Shown here: one piece after another, positions 27,890 through 37,021 of the stretch
How positions within the stretch are numbered: position 1 is the first letter of the stretch
Layout of the letters: each line of letters starts with the position of its first letter
Source of the DNA: Gp6-AA40 sp963741135
Lineage (GTDB): Bacteria; Acidobacteriota; Vicinamibacteria; Vicinamibacterales; UBA2999
DNA: 64,000 nucleotides
Direction of reading: 5' to 3'
Assembly: GCA_963741135.1 (NCBI GenBank)
Contig: CAVUHC010000008.1
Span: forward strand, 1,860,001-1,924,000
Notes under the pieces: generated by a model
Told to the model about the DNA's origin: nothing
The model's database searches: none
Seen by the model: only the letters and a program-made list of their open reading frames with translations
Made by a program: the position numbers and the translations under genes

Positions 27890-30122
27890 AGCCCCATTAT
27901 AGGGATCAGCGTCTCTGGTTTTACGAGTTCCAGAAAGGCCGCCTCATCGAGCAGCGAAATCCCAGCGTACGTGCCTTCTCGGCCTTTGTGCCCGCGTCGG
28001 CGCCGACAACGACACCCGTCGTCTTTTTGCTGACTGAGCCGGCAACCTTGGCCCCGAGGCGCTCGAGCGCTGCCGTGGCCGCTTCGCGCGTCATCGAGGA
28101 CAGGGTGCCCGTGATTACGTATGTTTTCCCTTTGAGCGGGCCTGGAGCGGCCGCCAACGCCCGCTCCTCCGGAGGAACCTCCATGTTGAGGCCGGCCGCG
28201 TGCAATCGATCGATCAACTCCCGGTTCCGAGGCTCGTCGAGCCAGCTTCGGACCGACGCGGCGAGCACCGGGCCGATTTCGGGGGTGTCCTGCAGGTGCT
28301 CGACGGTGGCCGCACACAGCGCGTCCATCGACCCGAACGCGCGCGCGAGCACCTGCGATGCTCGCTCACCCACGTGACGGATCCCGAGCCCGTAAATGAG
28401 GCGCCACAGCTCATTTGTCCGGCTCTTGTCGATCTGCAGCATCACCTTGGCTGCCGACTTCTGCCCCATCCGCTCGAGCTGCGCCAGCTTCTCGTCTGTC
28501 AGCGCGTAGACGTCGGCGTAGTCCTTCACCAGTCCCGCCCCGATGATCTGCGCGACGAGCGACTCCCCCAGCCCTTCGATGTTCATGGCGCCGCGCGACG
28601 CGAAATGCTCGAGCGCCGCGCTGCAGCTTGGCCGGGCATGACGTGTTCTCGCAGCGCCAGACCGCTTCGTCGTCCGCGCGATGCAGGTCGCTGCCGCAGC
28701 GCGGACACACCGTGGGCATCCGCCACGGTTGTGCGTCGGGCGATCGCTTGCTCAGCACCGGTCCAGACAACCCGAGGGATGACGTCGCCTGCCTTTTCGA
28801 CCAGGACCCAATCACCTTCCCGGATGTCCTTCCGGGCGATGTCGTCCGCGTTGTGCAGCGTCGCCATCGAGACGGTGGATCCTGCGATGAAAATCGGCTC
28901 CAGCATCGCGAACGGCGTCACCGCGCCGGTTCGCCCGACATTCACCTCGATGCTCTTCAGGAGCGTCGTCTTCTGCTCCGCAGGGAACTTGAAGGCGATG
29001 GCCCAGCGCGGAAATTTGCTCGTGGTGCCGAGGACGGCGCGCAAGTCGATGCGATCGAGCTTGATGACGACGCCATCAGTGTCGAAATCGAGCGTGCGCC
29101 TCTTCTCTTCCCATTCGCGGCAGAATGCGAGGAGCTCGTCGACGCCGCGACAGCGGCGCCAGTGAGGCTCGACAGGCAGGCCCCACGCCTTCAGCGCCTC
29201 CAACGTTTTTGCGTGAGTATCCAGGCGGACCTGAAGGTCCGCCTCTACGCTCGAATCGTTCCCCATCTGTTAATCCTGGAGGCGGACCTTCCGCCTCCGC
29301 CAAGGTCGGGTCGCGTTGCGACCCGACCGGCCAGTGCTGGCTGGGCGGACCGCCTTCGCGGTCCGACCCGGCGGACCGCCGAAGCGCGAAGCGCGTAGGC
29401 TGGTCAGGTCCGCCTACCATCTGATACACCCAGGCGCTGAGGCCTCGCTTTGCCACCAATGCCGGATCCAGGTTTCTCATCGTCCCCGCGGCCGTGTTCC
29501 GGGGATTGGCGTAGAGTGGCTCGCCCGCGTCCGCGCGCTCCTTGTTCACGCGCTCGAAGAGCTTGCGCGGAAAATAGACTTCGCCTCGGATCTCGATTCG
29601 CCCAGTGGGGCGCGGATCCTTTGGGTCCGCGTGTCGGAGCTTCAGCGGGATGGCCCGAATGGTCCGGACATTCGACGTCACTTCTTCACCGCGCACGCCG
29701 TCGCCTCGTGTCGCGCCGCGCACCAGCGTGCCGTTCTCGTAGGTCAGCGCGAGGCTCAGCCCGTCGATCTTCAGTTCCGCAACGTAATCGATCGTGTCCA
29801 CCGCCTGGCCCGCGGCTGTCAGCCCTCGACGGACGCGGTCGTCGAACGCCCGCAGCTCCTCCTCCGAGTACGCGTTGTCGAGGCTGAGCATCGGCTCTGC
29901 GTGCTCGACCGTGTCGAAGCCCGCAGCCGGGCGTCCGCTGACGCGCTGGGTTGGAGAGTCGGTCGTAACGAGATCGGGATTCTCGATCTCGAGTCGCTCC
30001 AGCTCTTTCATGAGCGCGTCGAATTCGACGTCGGCTATCTCGGGGTCGTTGAGGATGTAGTAGCGCTCTTCGTGGTAGCGAATGAGCCGGCGGAGCTCGG
30101 CGATGCGTTCAGGGGGATTCAT
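27886..30122 (-). CDS. ligA: NAD-dependent DNA ligase LigA (frame changes; REP-like insert)
   Basis: NAD-dependent DNA ligase seals nicks in replication and repair. Motifs in order are: NMN-binding Ia region (YYILNDPEIADVEFDALM), adenylation lysine YVAELKIDGLS, NPRNTAAGTMR, DFDTDGVVIKLD, zinc finger CPRCGSDLHR/CENTSCPAKLQ, helix-hairpin-helix, and a BRCT domain (LKGKTYVITGTLSSMTREAA). Frame changes occur at about 29250, 28765, 28620 and 27965. Start chosen at 30122 (MNPPERI), because codons upstream lie in a repeat. About 210 bp of palindromic REP-like sequence (29212-29425) interrupts the usual loop between AWVYQMVGG and THAKTLEALKAWGLP. The protein remains recognisable, so LigA is likely functional once indels are corrected. 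Confidence 0.88.
29212..29425. repeat. Cluster of GGCGGACC palindromes inside ligA
   Basis: At least four palindromes lie in line: GGCGGACCTGAAGGTCCGCC (29224-29243), GGCGGACCTTCCGCC, GGTCGGGTCGCGTTGCGACC and GGCGGACCGCCTTCGCGGTC, followed by AAGCGCGAAGCGCG. They occupy a surface loop of the adenylation domain that in other LigA proteins is only about 10-20 residues. Their inner sequence matches the palindrome family around the RAYT gene. Confidence 0.85.
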
Positions 30123-30123
30123 C

Positions 30124-30193
30124 AATTCAAAATGCAAAAGTCAAAATGCAAACCGGACGCACTGTTTGCACTTTGCATTTTGAATCTTGCATT
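30124..30193. repeat. ATGCAAAATTC-type inverted repeat filling the ispB-like/ligA gap
   Basis: Arms of about 30 bp (AATTCAAAATGCAAAAGTCA and its complement ending CATTTTGAATCTTGCATT) flank a 10-base loop. The element occupies almost the whole gap between the stop at 30200 and the ligA start at 30122, and abuts the ATG directly, so no normal ribosome binding site precedes ligA. Confidence 0.85.
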
Positions 30194-30199
30194 ACATCG

Positions 30200-31226
30200 T
30201 CACCTGTCCCGCGACAGTACGTAATCAGGCAGAAACATGAGCGCGTCGCGCTCGGCGCTGGCCGGGAACGCGTGCAGCGCCTTCTTTGCCTGTTCGACGA
30301 AGTCGGCTGCCGTGCGCCGGGCGTAGTCAATCGAGCGGTGCTGGGCGAGCAGAGCGCGCAGCTCCCGCCACTCGTCGATCGAGGGCGTGCGCTCCTTGAC
30401 GATCTTCCGGATCAGCACTTCAGCTCTGGCGTCACCGCTGGCCAGCAGGTGAATCACGGGCAGGGTCATCTTTCCTTCCCGCAGATCGCCTCCCACCGGC
30501 TTACCGAGGGCGTCCTCCTCGCCCGTGAAGTCGAGGAGATCGTCGACCAGCTGAAAGGCCGTCCCGATGTTCAAGCCGTAGTCCCACAGCGCATCTTCCT
30601 GCTCCGTGTTGGTGCCGGGACCCAGCATGCCGCCGATGCGGGCGCAGCCGGCGAAGAGATACGCCGTCTTGCGCCGGATGATCTCGAAGTGCTCGTCCTC
30701 GGACAGATCGACGACGCCGTTCTTGGTGAGCTGGTAGAGCTCGCCCTCGATCATGCGGAGCGTGACCTCGCAGAGCAGCCGGATGAAATCCAGGCTGTCG
30801 CGCGTCAGCGCCATCGACATCGACTTGATGTAGAGGAAGTCGCCCGAGGAGAACCGTGACGTCGTTGCCCCAGCGCGAGTGCACCGCCTCGCGTCCGCGG
30901 CGCAGATCGGACTTGTCGATGATGTCGTCGTGCACCAGCGTCGCGGTGTGGATGAACTCGATCACCGACGCGAACAGCGCCCCGTGTTCGCCGGTGTACC
31001 CGCTCATGCGCGCCGCCATCAGCAGCACCGCGGGGCGGATCCGCTTGCCTCCGCCCTGCTGGATGTAGTGCCCGATCGTTGGGATCAGCGCCACCTGGGA
31101 TTCGAGGTGACGCACGAACTCCTGCTCGACTTTCTCGAGATCTTCGCGAATCGGCTCGAACATCTGCGCGAGAAGAGCGGGCGAAGGTTTCTGCGCGATG
31201 GGATTCAAGCGGGACCATGAAACCAT
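30200..31226 (-). CDS. Polyprenyl diphosphate synthase (trans-prenyltransferase; frame change near 30850)
   Basis: Both aspartate-rich motifs are present: HDDIIDKSD (first, about residue 95) and DDLLDFTGEE (second), with GGGKRIRPAVLL before. This is the IspA/IspB fold that builds isoprenoid chains, most likely for quinones (octaprenyl or similar). Near 30850 the frame shifts; the second frame continues as GDFLYIKSMSMALTRDSLDF. Corrected length about 340 residues. Its start at 31226 lies 57 bp from the tatD end, implying co-transcription. Confidence 0.87.
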
Positions 31227-31283
31227 ATCCCCGCGCGGAGTGTCAACGCGCGGAGACGACCTAATTCGTGTCGGACGTTGCAG

Positions 31284-32064
31284 TTACGGGTTGAACAGGC
31301 GCTCGAAGTTGTGCAGCGCCGCTTCGCCTATTGCTGCCGCGTCGGTGCCGCGCAGCGTTGCGACTGTTTCCGCGACGTGGACCACGTTGGCAGGCTCGTT
31401 TCGTTTGCCGCGATGCGGCACGGGCGCGAGAAACGGGCTGTCGGTTTCGATCAGGAGTCGATCGATGCGGTACCACTTTCGCCACTTCCTTCAGTTCGAG
31501 CGCACGCGGAAACGTGACGATGCCGGCAAGGGAGATGTGGAAGCCGATATCGAGCGCGCGGCGCGCCATGTCGCGATCGCCGGTGAAGCAGTGGAAGACG
31601 CCGCCGACCTCCTGCGCCGACTCCTCTCGGAGTATTCGGAAGGTGTCGTCATCGGCCTCGCGCGTATGAATGACGACAGGCAGATGTCTCTGCCTGGCGA
31701 GACGAATCTGCTCGCGAAAGACCTGCTGCTGGACATCGCGCGGCGCAAAGTCGTAGTGATAGTCGAGCCCGATTTCGCCTAAGGCGCGCGTCAGGGGCTG
31801 CCCGTCTACGACCGTGTCCACGGCCTTCGCCGCCGCACTGGGGTCGGCGGCGAAGTTGCCCGCGGCGTGAGGGTGGATGCCGACCGAGAACCGGACCGCA
31901 TCCCATCCGGCCGCCACTCTCCTCCCCTGCTCAATCTCCGGCTCATCGTCTGCCGCCAGAATCACGAGCGCGTGTGTCACGCCGGCGCTGCGCGCGCGCT
32001 CAATGACCTGGCTGAGGTCTTCGGTGAACTCGGTACCGGCTAGATGGCAGTGGGAGTCAATCAT
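31284..32064 (-). CDS. tatD: TatD family 3'-5' DNase (frame change near 31475)
   Basis: A metal-dependent hydrolase of the TatD family: metal ligands in MIDSHCHL (N-terminus), GEIGLDYH and the LPVVIHTREADDD, VFHCFTGD region. Near 31475 the frame shifts; the alternative reads RLLIETDSPFLAPVPHRGKR and ends ALHNFERLFNP at 31284. Start at 32064 gives MIDSHCH at once; the region upstream is an inverted repeat that touches the ATG. Confidence 0.88.
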
Positions 32065-32065
32065 C

Positions 32066-32195
32066 AATGCAAAATGCAAAATTCAAAATGCAAACACCAC
32101 CCGCGTGCGCGAAAACGGGGTGAAAAGCGCGGCGACCTTCACCCCGGTCCTGCAAACAACGCAATGTTTGCATTTTGCATTTTGCATTTTGAATT
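32066..32195. repeat. ATGCAAAATTC-type inverted repeat filling the metG/tatD gap
   Basis: Left arm 32066-32095 (ATGCAAAATTCAAAATGCAA and flanks) and right arm 32166-32195 (GTTTGCATTTTGCATTTTGC) are complementary over about 28 bp and enclose a GC-rich 70 bp loop. The element fills the whole interval between the metG stop at 32199 and the tatD start codon. Confidence 0.88.
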
Positions 32196-32198
32196 ACC

Positions 32199-34184
32199 TC
32201 ATCGCACCCTCGCTCCCGGCGGGACTGGTTCGTCAAAGGCAACGAGAATTGGCTTTCCACCGTCCACGCTGGCGGCCAGCACCATCCCGTTCGACTCGAC
32301 GCCCATCAACTTCGCGGGTTTGAGGTTGAACACGATCGCGATCGTGCGGCCCACGAGCTGTTCCGGCTGGTACGCCTCGGCGATGCCGGCAACGATGGTG
32401 CGCTGCTCGGTGCCGACGTCGACCTTCAGCTTCATCAGCTTCTTCGATTTTGGCACCGCCTCGGCTTCGAGCACCTTGGCCACCCGCAGCTCGACTTTCA
32501 TGAAGTCGTCGATCGAGATGCGTGTGTCTTCTGCCGGGGTCGTACCTGCGCCAGCCGCCTGCGTGGCGCCAGGTGCCGCGGCCTCCCCCGCGCCGCCGAT
32601 GGGTTTCTGCTCTTGTGAAGGCATCGCGTTGTCCGTGGCCATCGAACGTAGCTCCTCGACCGTTTTCTCAATGCGTGGAAACAAAGGTTCTATGGAGCCG
32701 AGGTGCGTTCCCGCGCGAAGCGTGCTCGCTCTCAGATCCGTCCATTGTTCCTGTGACACACCAACCATACGCCTGATGCGTTCCGCCGCGTCGGGCATCA
32801 CCGGATCGATCAACGCCGCGGTGACCCGCAAGGCGTCGGCTGCATGGAACAGCGTTGCATCCAGCTTCGGACGCTGCTCTGGTTTCTTCGCAAGCGTCCA
32901 GGGCTCGCGCTGGACGATGTACTGATTGATCGAGTGGATGAGATCCCACGTTGCCTGCAGTGCGACCGTGATCTGGAAGGCACTGAAATGCTCTTTCACT
33001 GCTTCTATGGTGATGTCGATCTGTTTCTCGAGACCGCGATCCAGGTCGTCGCGCCCGTCCTGCGGCGAGTCCGGAATCACGCCGCCGCAATAGCGCGCGA
33101 TCATCGTGGTCGTGCGGCTCACGACATTCCCGAGGTCGTTGGCGAGATCCGCATTGAACCTGGCCAGCATGCCTTCGTCGGAGAAGTTCGCGTCCTGCCC
33201 GAGCGGCATCTCGCGCATGACGAAATAGCGCAGTGCGTCGACACCGAACACGCCGACGTAGTCTTCGTAGCGCGCCACGTTGCCAACCGACTTCGACATC
33301 TTCGCGCCGCCCATCAGCCACCAGCCGTGAGCGATGATCCGGCGCGGCGGAGCCATACCCGCTGACATCAGGAAAGCGGGCCAGTACAACGCGTGCTGCC
33401 GGATGATTTCCTTGCCGACGAGATGCGTGACGACCGGCCAGAACCGATCCACTCGACTCGCGTTGTCCGATCCGAATCCGAGCGCCGTCAAGTAGTTCGT
33501 CAGCGCGTCGAACCACACGTACATGACGTGCTTCGGGTCATCCGGCACCGGGATGCCCCACTGGAACGACGTGCGGCTGATGCTGAGGTCCTGGAGACCG
33601 GCTTCGACGAAGCTCCGTATCTCGTTGAGGCGGAAGGCGGGCTGCAGAAACGCGGGATTGGCGTCGTAGAAATCGAGCAGAGGCTGCTGGTACTTCGCCA
33701 GGCGGAAGTAGTAGCTCTCTTCCTTGAGCCGCTCGACCTTGCTGCCGCAGGTCGGACACCTCCCGTCAACCAGCTGGCTCTCGGGAACGAAGATCTCGTC
33801 GACGGTGCAATACCAGCCTTCGTAATCCCCTTTGTAGATGTCGCCACTTGCCGCCACGCGGCGCCACAACTCCTGCGACGCACGGTGATGTCGAAGCTCG
33901 GTCGTCCGGATGAAATCGTCGTTCGAAATATTCAGGTCACCGCACATCTGACGGAAGCTCGCCGCAATCTGTTCGGCAAAGACTTCGGTCTTGAGCCCGG
34001 CCTTCTGTGCGGCGCGCTCCACTTTCTGACCGTGCTCGTCAGTTCCAGTCAAAAAGACAACGTCGTCACCCAGGAGCCGCCGCGAACGCGCGATCGCGTC
34101 TGCCACCATCGTCGTATACGCATGTCCGATGTGCGGCTTCGCGTTGATGTAGTAGATCGGGGTTGTGATGTAGAAGGGGTTCAT
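32199..34184 (-). CDS. metG: Methionyl-tRNA synthetase with C-terminal tRNA-binding domain
   Basis: The 661-residue enzyme is complete. It has HIGH (KPHIGHAY), a CPTCG zinc-like pair after WYCTVDE, the KMSKS motif (GGAKMSKSVGN), and a C-terminal tRNA-binding domain (IDDFMKVELRVAKVLEAEAV, MGVESNGMVLAAS). It charges tRNA-Met. The start at 34184 overlaps the larC end by 4 bp, so the two are translationally coupled. Confidence 0.96.
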   Translation of the reverse strand: MNPFYITTPIYYINAKPHIGHAYTTMVADAIARSRRLLGDDVVFLTGTDEHGQKVERAAQKAGLKTEVFAEQIAASFRQMCGDLNISNDDFIRTTELRHHRASQELWRRVAASGDIYKGDYEGWYCTVDEIFVPESQLVDGRCPTCGSKVERLKEESYYFRLAKYQQPLLDFYDANPAFLQPAFRLNEIRSFVEAGLQDLSISRTSFQWGIPVPDDPKHVMYVWFDALTNYLTALGFGSDNASRVDRFWPVVTHLVGKEIIRQHALYWPAFLMSAGMAPPRRIIAHGWWLMGGAKMSKSVGNVARYEDYVGVFGVDALRYFVMREMPLGQDANFSDEGMLARFNADLANDLGNVVSRTTTMIARYCGGVIPDSPQDGRDDLDRGLEKQIDITIEAVKEHFSAFQITVALQATWDLIHSINQYIVQREPWTLAKKPEQRPKLDATLFHAADALRVTAALIDPVMPDAAERIRRMVGVSQEQWTDLRASTLRAGTHLGSIEPLFPRIEKTVEELRSMATDNAMPSQEQKPIGGAGEAAAPGATQAAGAGTTPAEDTRISIDDFMKVELRVAKVLEAEAVPKSKKLMKLKVDVGTEQRTIVAGIAEAYQPEQLVGRTIAIVFNLKPAKLMGVESNGMVLAASVDGGKPILVAFDEPVPPGARVR

Positions 34185-35461
34185 GAACGCTGTATGTCGA
34201 GCCAGGCCTTCATCGCGGCCGCATGCACATCTTTCACCGGGCGACCGTGCTGACCCGCCAGTCGGACGCAGTCTTCAAACTCGGGGGACGCGTTCAGAAT
34301 CTGCCCGTTCCGCCGCGCGACCTTGAATCGCACGGACCCGAACGCGGTGGTCACGGTCTTCGTCTCGCGGTCCAGGCATTCCCGGGTCATTTCGCGATAG
34401 CGGACACCGATGGTCGTGGTCTCACGGAAGATGGTCGCCGTCAGCCGGTCGCGTGACGCCGGCACGGCAATGATCGACAAGAGCGTCCCGGGCCGGTTCT
34501 TCTTCATCTGGATCGGCGTGTAGAACACGTCGAGCGCACCCTCGGCCAGCAGCTGGTCCATGACCACGCCGAAGATCTGCGGGTTCATGTCGTCGATCTC
34601 CGCCTCGATGACGACCACGCTGTGCGACGGCGCGGTGGCGTCAGCTTTCCCCGACCAGGACGCGAAGGACGTTTGGCGTGTCGTGAAAATCCCGTGCGCC
34701 TGCGCCGTATCCAATATTGCGCACGCGCATTGGGGGCATCGGTCCGTATTCGGTGGCGTAACCCGTGATGAGCAACGCGCCGGTCGGCGTCACCATCTCA
34801 GCGCGCTGCGGACCGGAATAGATCGGCACGCCTTGGAGCAGCTGTAACGTGGCAGGCGCCGGAACGGGATACAGCCCATGGGCGGAGCGGATCGTGCCGC
34901 TGCCGACGTTCAACGGCGACGACACGATGCGCTCGGCGCCCAGCGCTTCCAGCGCACACACGGCGCTGACGATGTCGACGATGGAATCGAGCGCGCCAAC
35001 TTCGTGGAGGTGCACGTTGTCCGACGAGGTGCCGTGAATCGCCCCTTCGACGTCGCCAAGCCGGGCGAAAAGGGACTTCGCGCGTTCCTTACCGGACGCG
35101 CTGAGCAGCGAACCTTCAATCAGCTCGTAGATTTCGCCCAACGTCCTGTGACCGTGCGGATGCCCAGGCGCGTCGCGCGATCGTGATCGTGATCGTGGTC
35201 GTGGCTGTGGCCGGCATGATCGTGTGCGTGGTCGCGGACGTGTTCATGCGTGTCGCCGGGGATCTCTTCGCCGCGGACGCAGAACTTCGTGGCGCTGATT
35301 CCCGCACGGGTGACCCGCTCCACCGAGACCGAGTCCTGGTCGATCGACAGGCTCCCGAGCGAGCGTCGGATCTCCTCGATCGGAACGCCTGCATCGATCA
35401 ACGCGCCGACGACCATGTCGCCGGAGGCGCCCGAGAAGCAGTCGAAGTACAGGACCTTCAC
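34181..35461 (-). CDS. larC: Nickel-pincer cofactor protein LarC (two frame changes)
   Basis: LarC inserts nickel to form the nickel-pincer cofactor of lactate racemase and related enzymes. The N-terminus starts MKVLYFDCFSGASGDM and carries a histidine-rich loop (HEHVRDHAHDHAGHSHDHDH) expected to bind nickel. The middle reads VHLHEVGALDSIVDIVSAVC, and the C-terminal part reads VVVIEAEIDDMNPQIFGVVM. Frame changes lie near 35170 and 34650. At the second, V-L-V-G-E-S-stop joins a frame in which one fewer A in the AAA run gives VGEADATAPSHSVVVIEAEI. In Lactiplantibacillus plantarum LarC is made by joining larC1 and larC2 by programmed frameshifting, so this one could be natural, but the region shows many similar indels. 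Confidence 0.85.
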
Positions 35462-35510
35462 AACCCAGCCATCTTATCAATGCGCAACGCTCAATGGGCA
35501 TTCCTTCGGG

Positions 35511-36194
35511 CTATTCGACGCGCGGGGACAGCCTCCCTGCCTCCACCAGCGAGAAATACCGCTGGTCCGCGAGAATGAGATGGTCGACGACATCGATGCC
35601 CATGATGTCGCCAGCATTCACCATGCGCGTGGTGAGCACGAGGTCGTCTGCGCTTGGCGTCGGATCACCCGAGGGATGGTTGTGGAAGAGCACGATCGCT
35701 GCAGCGGACGCGGACGTCGCTTCCCTGAATACTTCGCGCGGATGGACGACGGTCGTGTCGAGCGAGCCAATCGACAGGATCTTGATCCGAATCATGCGGT
35801 GCTTGGTGTCGAGCATCACGATGCCGAACTGCTCCACCGCGCCGGCGCCGTATTGCGGCAGGAGGTACGACGCGAGCTGCCGCGGCGTGCCCAGGCGCGG
35901 ACGGTCCGTCCCTCCACGCACCAGCGTGCGACGTCCAAGCTCAACAGCGGCAAGCACCTGCGCGGCGCGCGCATTGCCGACGCCCGGTACGAGGCGCAGC
36001 TCGCCAAACGCGGCGCGAGTCAAACCGTGTAATCCGCCCGCGCGTTGCAGCAGCCGATTCGCCAGCTCGAGGGCGCCGCATTCGCGTGAGCCGCTTCCGA
36101 GAACGATCGCCACGAGTTCGTTGTCACCAAGCGCCGCTGCGCCGAGACGTTGAAGTTTTTCGCGTGGCCGATCGTGGGGTGCGACGTCCTTCAT
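35511..36194 (-). CDS. radC: RadC-family JAB metalloprotease-like protein
   Basis: The 227-residue product has the helix-hairpin-helix start (RLVPGVGNARAAQVL) and the JAMM metal motif HNHPSGDPTPSADD of RadC family proteins. The historic DNA-repair role of RadC is doubtful, and its function is unsettled. Start at 36194, stop at 35511. The next gene on the minus strand is larC, 49 bp away. Confidence 0.92.
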   Translation of the reverse strand: MKDVAPHDRPREKLQRLGAAALGDNELVAIVLGSGSRECGALELANRLLQRAGGLHGLTRAAFGELRLVPGVGNARAAQVLAAVELGRRTLVRGGTDRPRLGTPRQLASYLLPQYGAGAVEQFGIVMLDTKHRMIRIKILSIGSLDTTVVHPREVFREATSASAAAIVLFHNHPSGDPTPSADDLVLTTRMVNAGDIMGIDVVDHLILADQRYFSLVEAGRLSPRVE

Positions 36195-36214
36195 TTCGAT
36201 ATACTCAACTTCCC

Positions 36215-36790
36215 ATGACCCGGTGGCTGCCTGCAGCCTGTGTGCTCGCCTCGCTCCTCATCACTGCCTGCGGCGCCCCCCCGAACAAGGAGATGGATCA
36301 GGCGCAGGGCGCGATCGACGCCGCGCGCGCGGCGGGCGCGGATCGCTACGCGGCCACCGAGTACACGGCCGCGACCGACGCGCTGAAGCGCTCGCAAGAC
36401 GCCGTCGCACAACGCGACTATCGCCTGGCGCTCAACGAGGCGCTCGACAGCCGCGAACACGCGCAGAACGCGGCGCGTGAGGGCGCCGACGCCAAAGCGC
36501 AGCTCCGCGCCGAGGTCGAGCGCGACATGGCGCAGATCGCTGCGCTCATAGCCGAAGCCAACACCCGCCTGGCCGCCGCGACGCGTGCACGAGTCCCGCG
36601 ACGGGTGCTGGATGGTCCACGCCAGGAGCTGGCGGCTGTCGACGAGAGCGTGCAAAAGGCGGGCGAAGGCGTGAAGGCAGGCGACTATCTGTCGGCGAAG
36701 GCGGCGCTACAAGGGGTGCAGGAGCGAATTACGCGGGCAATGAGCGCCCTCGGACCGCCCGCAGCGCAGTCTTCGCGACGCACCCGCTAG
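36215..36790 (+). CDS. DUF4398-type lipoprotein
   Basis: A lipobox (LITACG, about residue 20) follows an N-terminal hydrophobic stretch, so the protein is probably an outer-membrane lipoprotein. The remainder is alpha-helical, rich in Ala/Arg/Glu (EYTAATDALKRSQDAVAQRD), like DUF4398 domain proteins. I chose ATG at 36215; an upstream start would read through the radC promoter region and lacks a signal. It is divergent from radC. Confidence 0.72.
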   Translation: MTRWLPAACVLASLLITACGAPPNKEMDQAQGAIDAARAAGADRYAATEYTAATDALKRSQDAVAQRDYRLALNEALDSREHAQNAAREGADAKAQLRAEVERDMAQIAALIAEANTRLAAATRARVPRRVLDGPRQELAAVDESVQKAGEGVKAGDYLSAKAALQGVQERITRAMSALGPPAAQSSRRTR

Positions 36791-36940
36791 CGGCAGTACT
36801 GCAATTCCGCCAGGTCTCGCTGAAGTCCCGCTTACATCGCCACCTTCCTTCCCCAGCCCCCGCGTCGTGGGACAAGAGCTCGAAGGTGATTGTGACGGAC
36901 CGATAACAGCTAACGCAGTTTTTCACTCGACGTAGCCATA

Positions 36941-37000
36941 GAGACACAAAGACACGGAGGATTCATAGGTTTGGACTCCGTGGACTCCGTGCCTCCGTGG
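36941..37000. repeat. GACACAAAGACACGGAG-type word repeat
   Basis: GAGACACAAAGACACGGAGG and, after a short gap, ACTCCGTGGACTCCGTGCCT form an inverted word repeat. It lies in the 231 bp gap (36791-37021) between convergent genes, where no other gene is seen. Similar words occur near 54226-54283, 55112-55141 and 56369-56397. Confidence 0.7.
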
Positions 37001-37021
37001 CCCGTTGAAATGAAAAATGGT

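Noticed and set aside
34641..34714. A certain programmed ribosomal frameshift in larC
   Set aside because: Many genes in this window show comparable single-base breaks. Without accurate resequencing, error cannot be separated from programmed shifting, so I list it only as a possibility.
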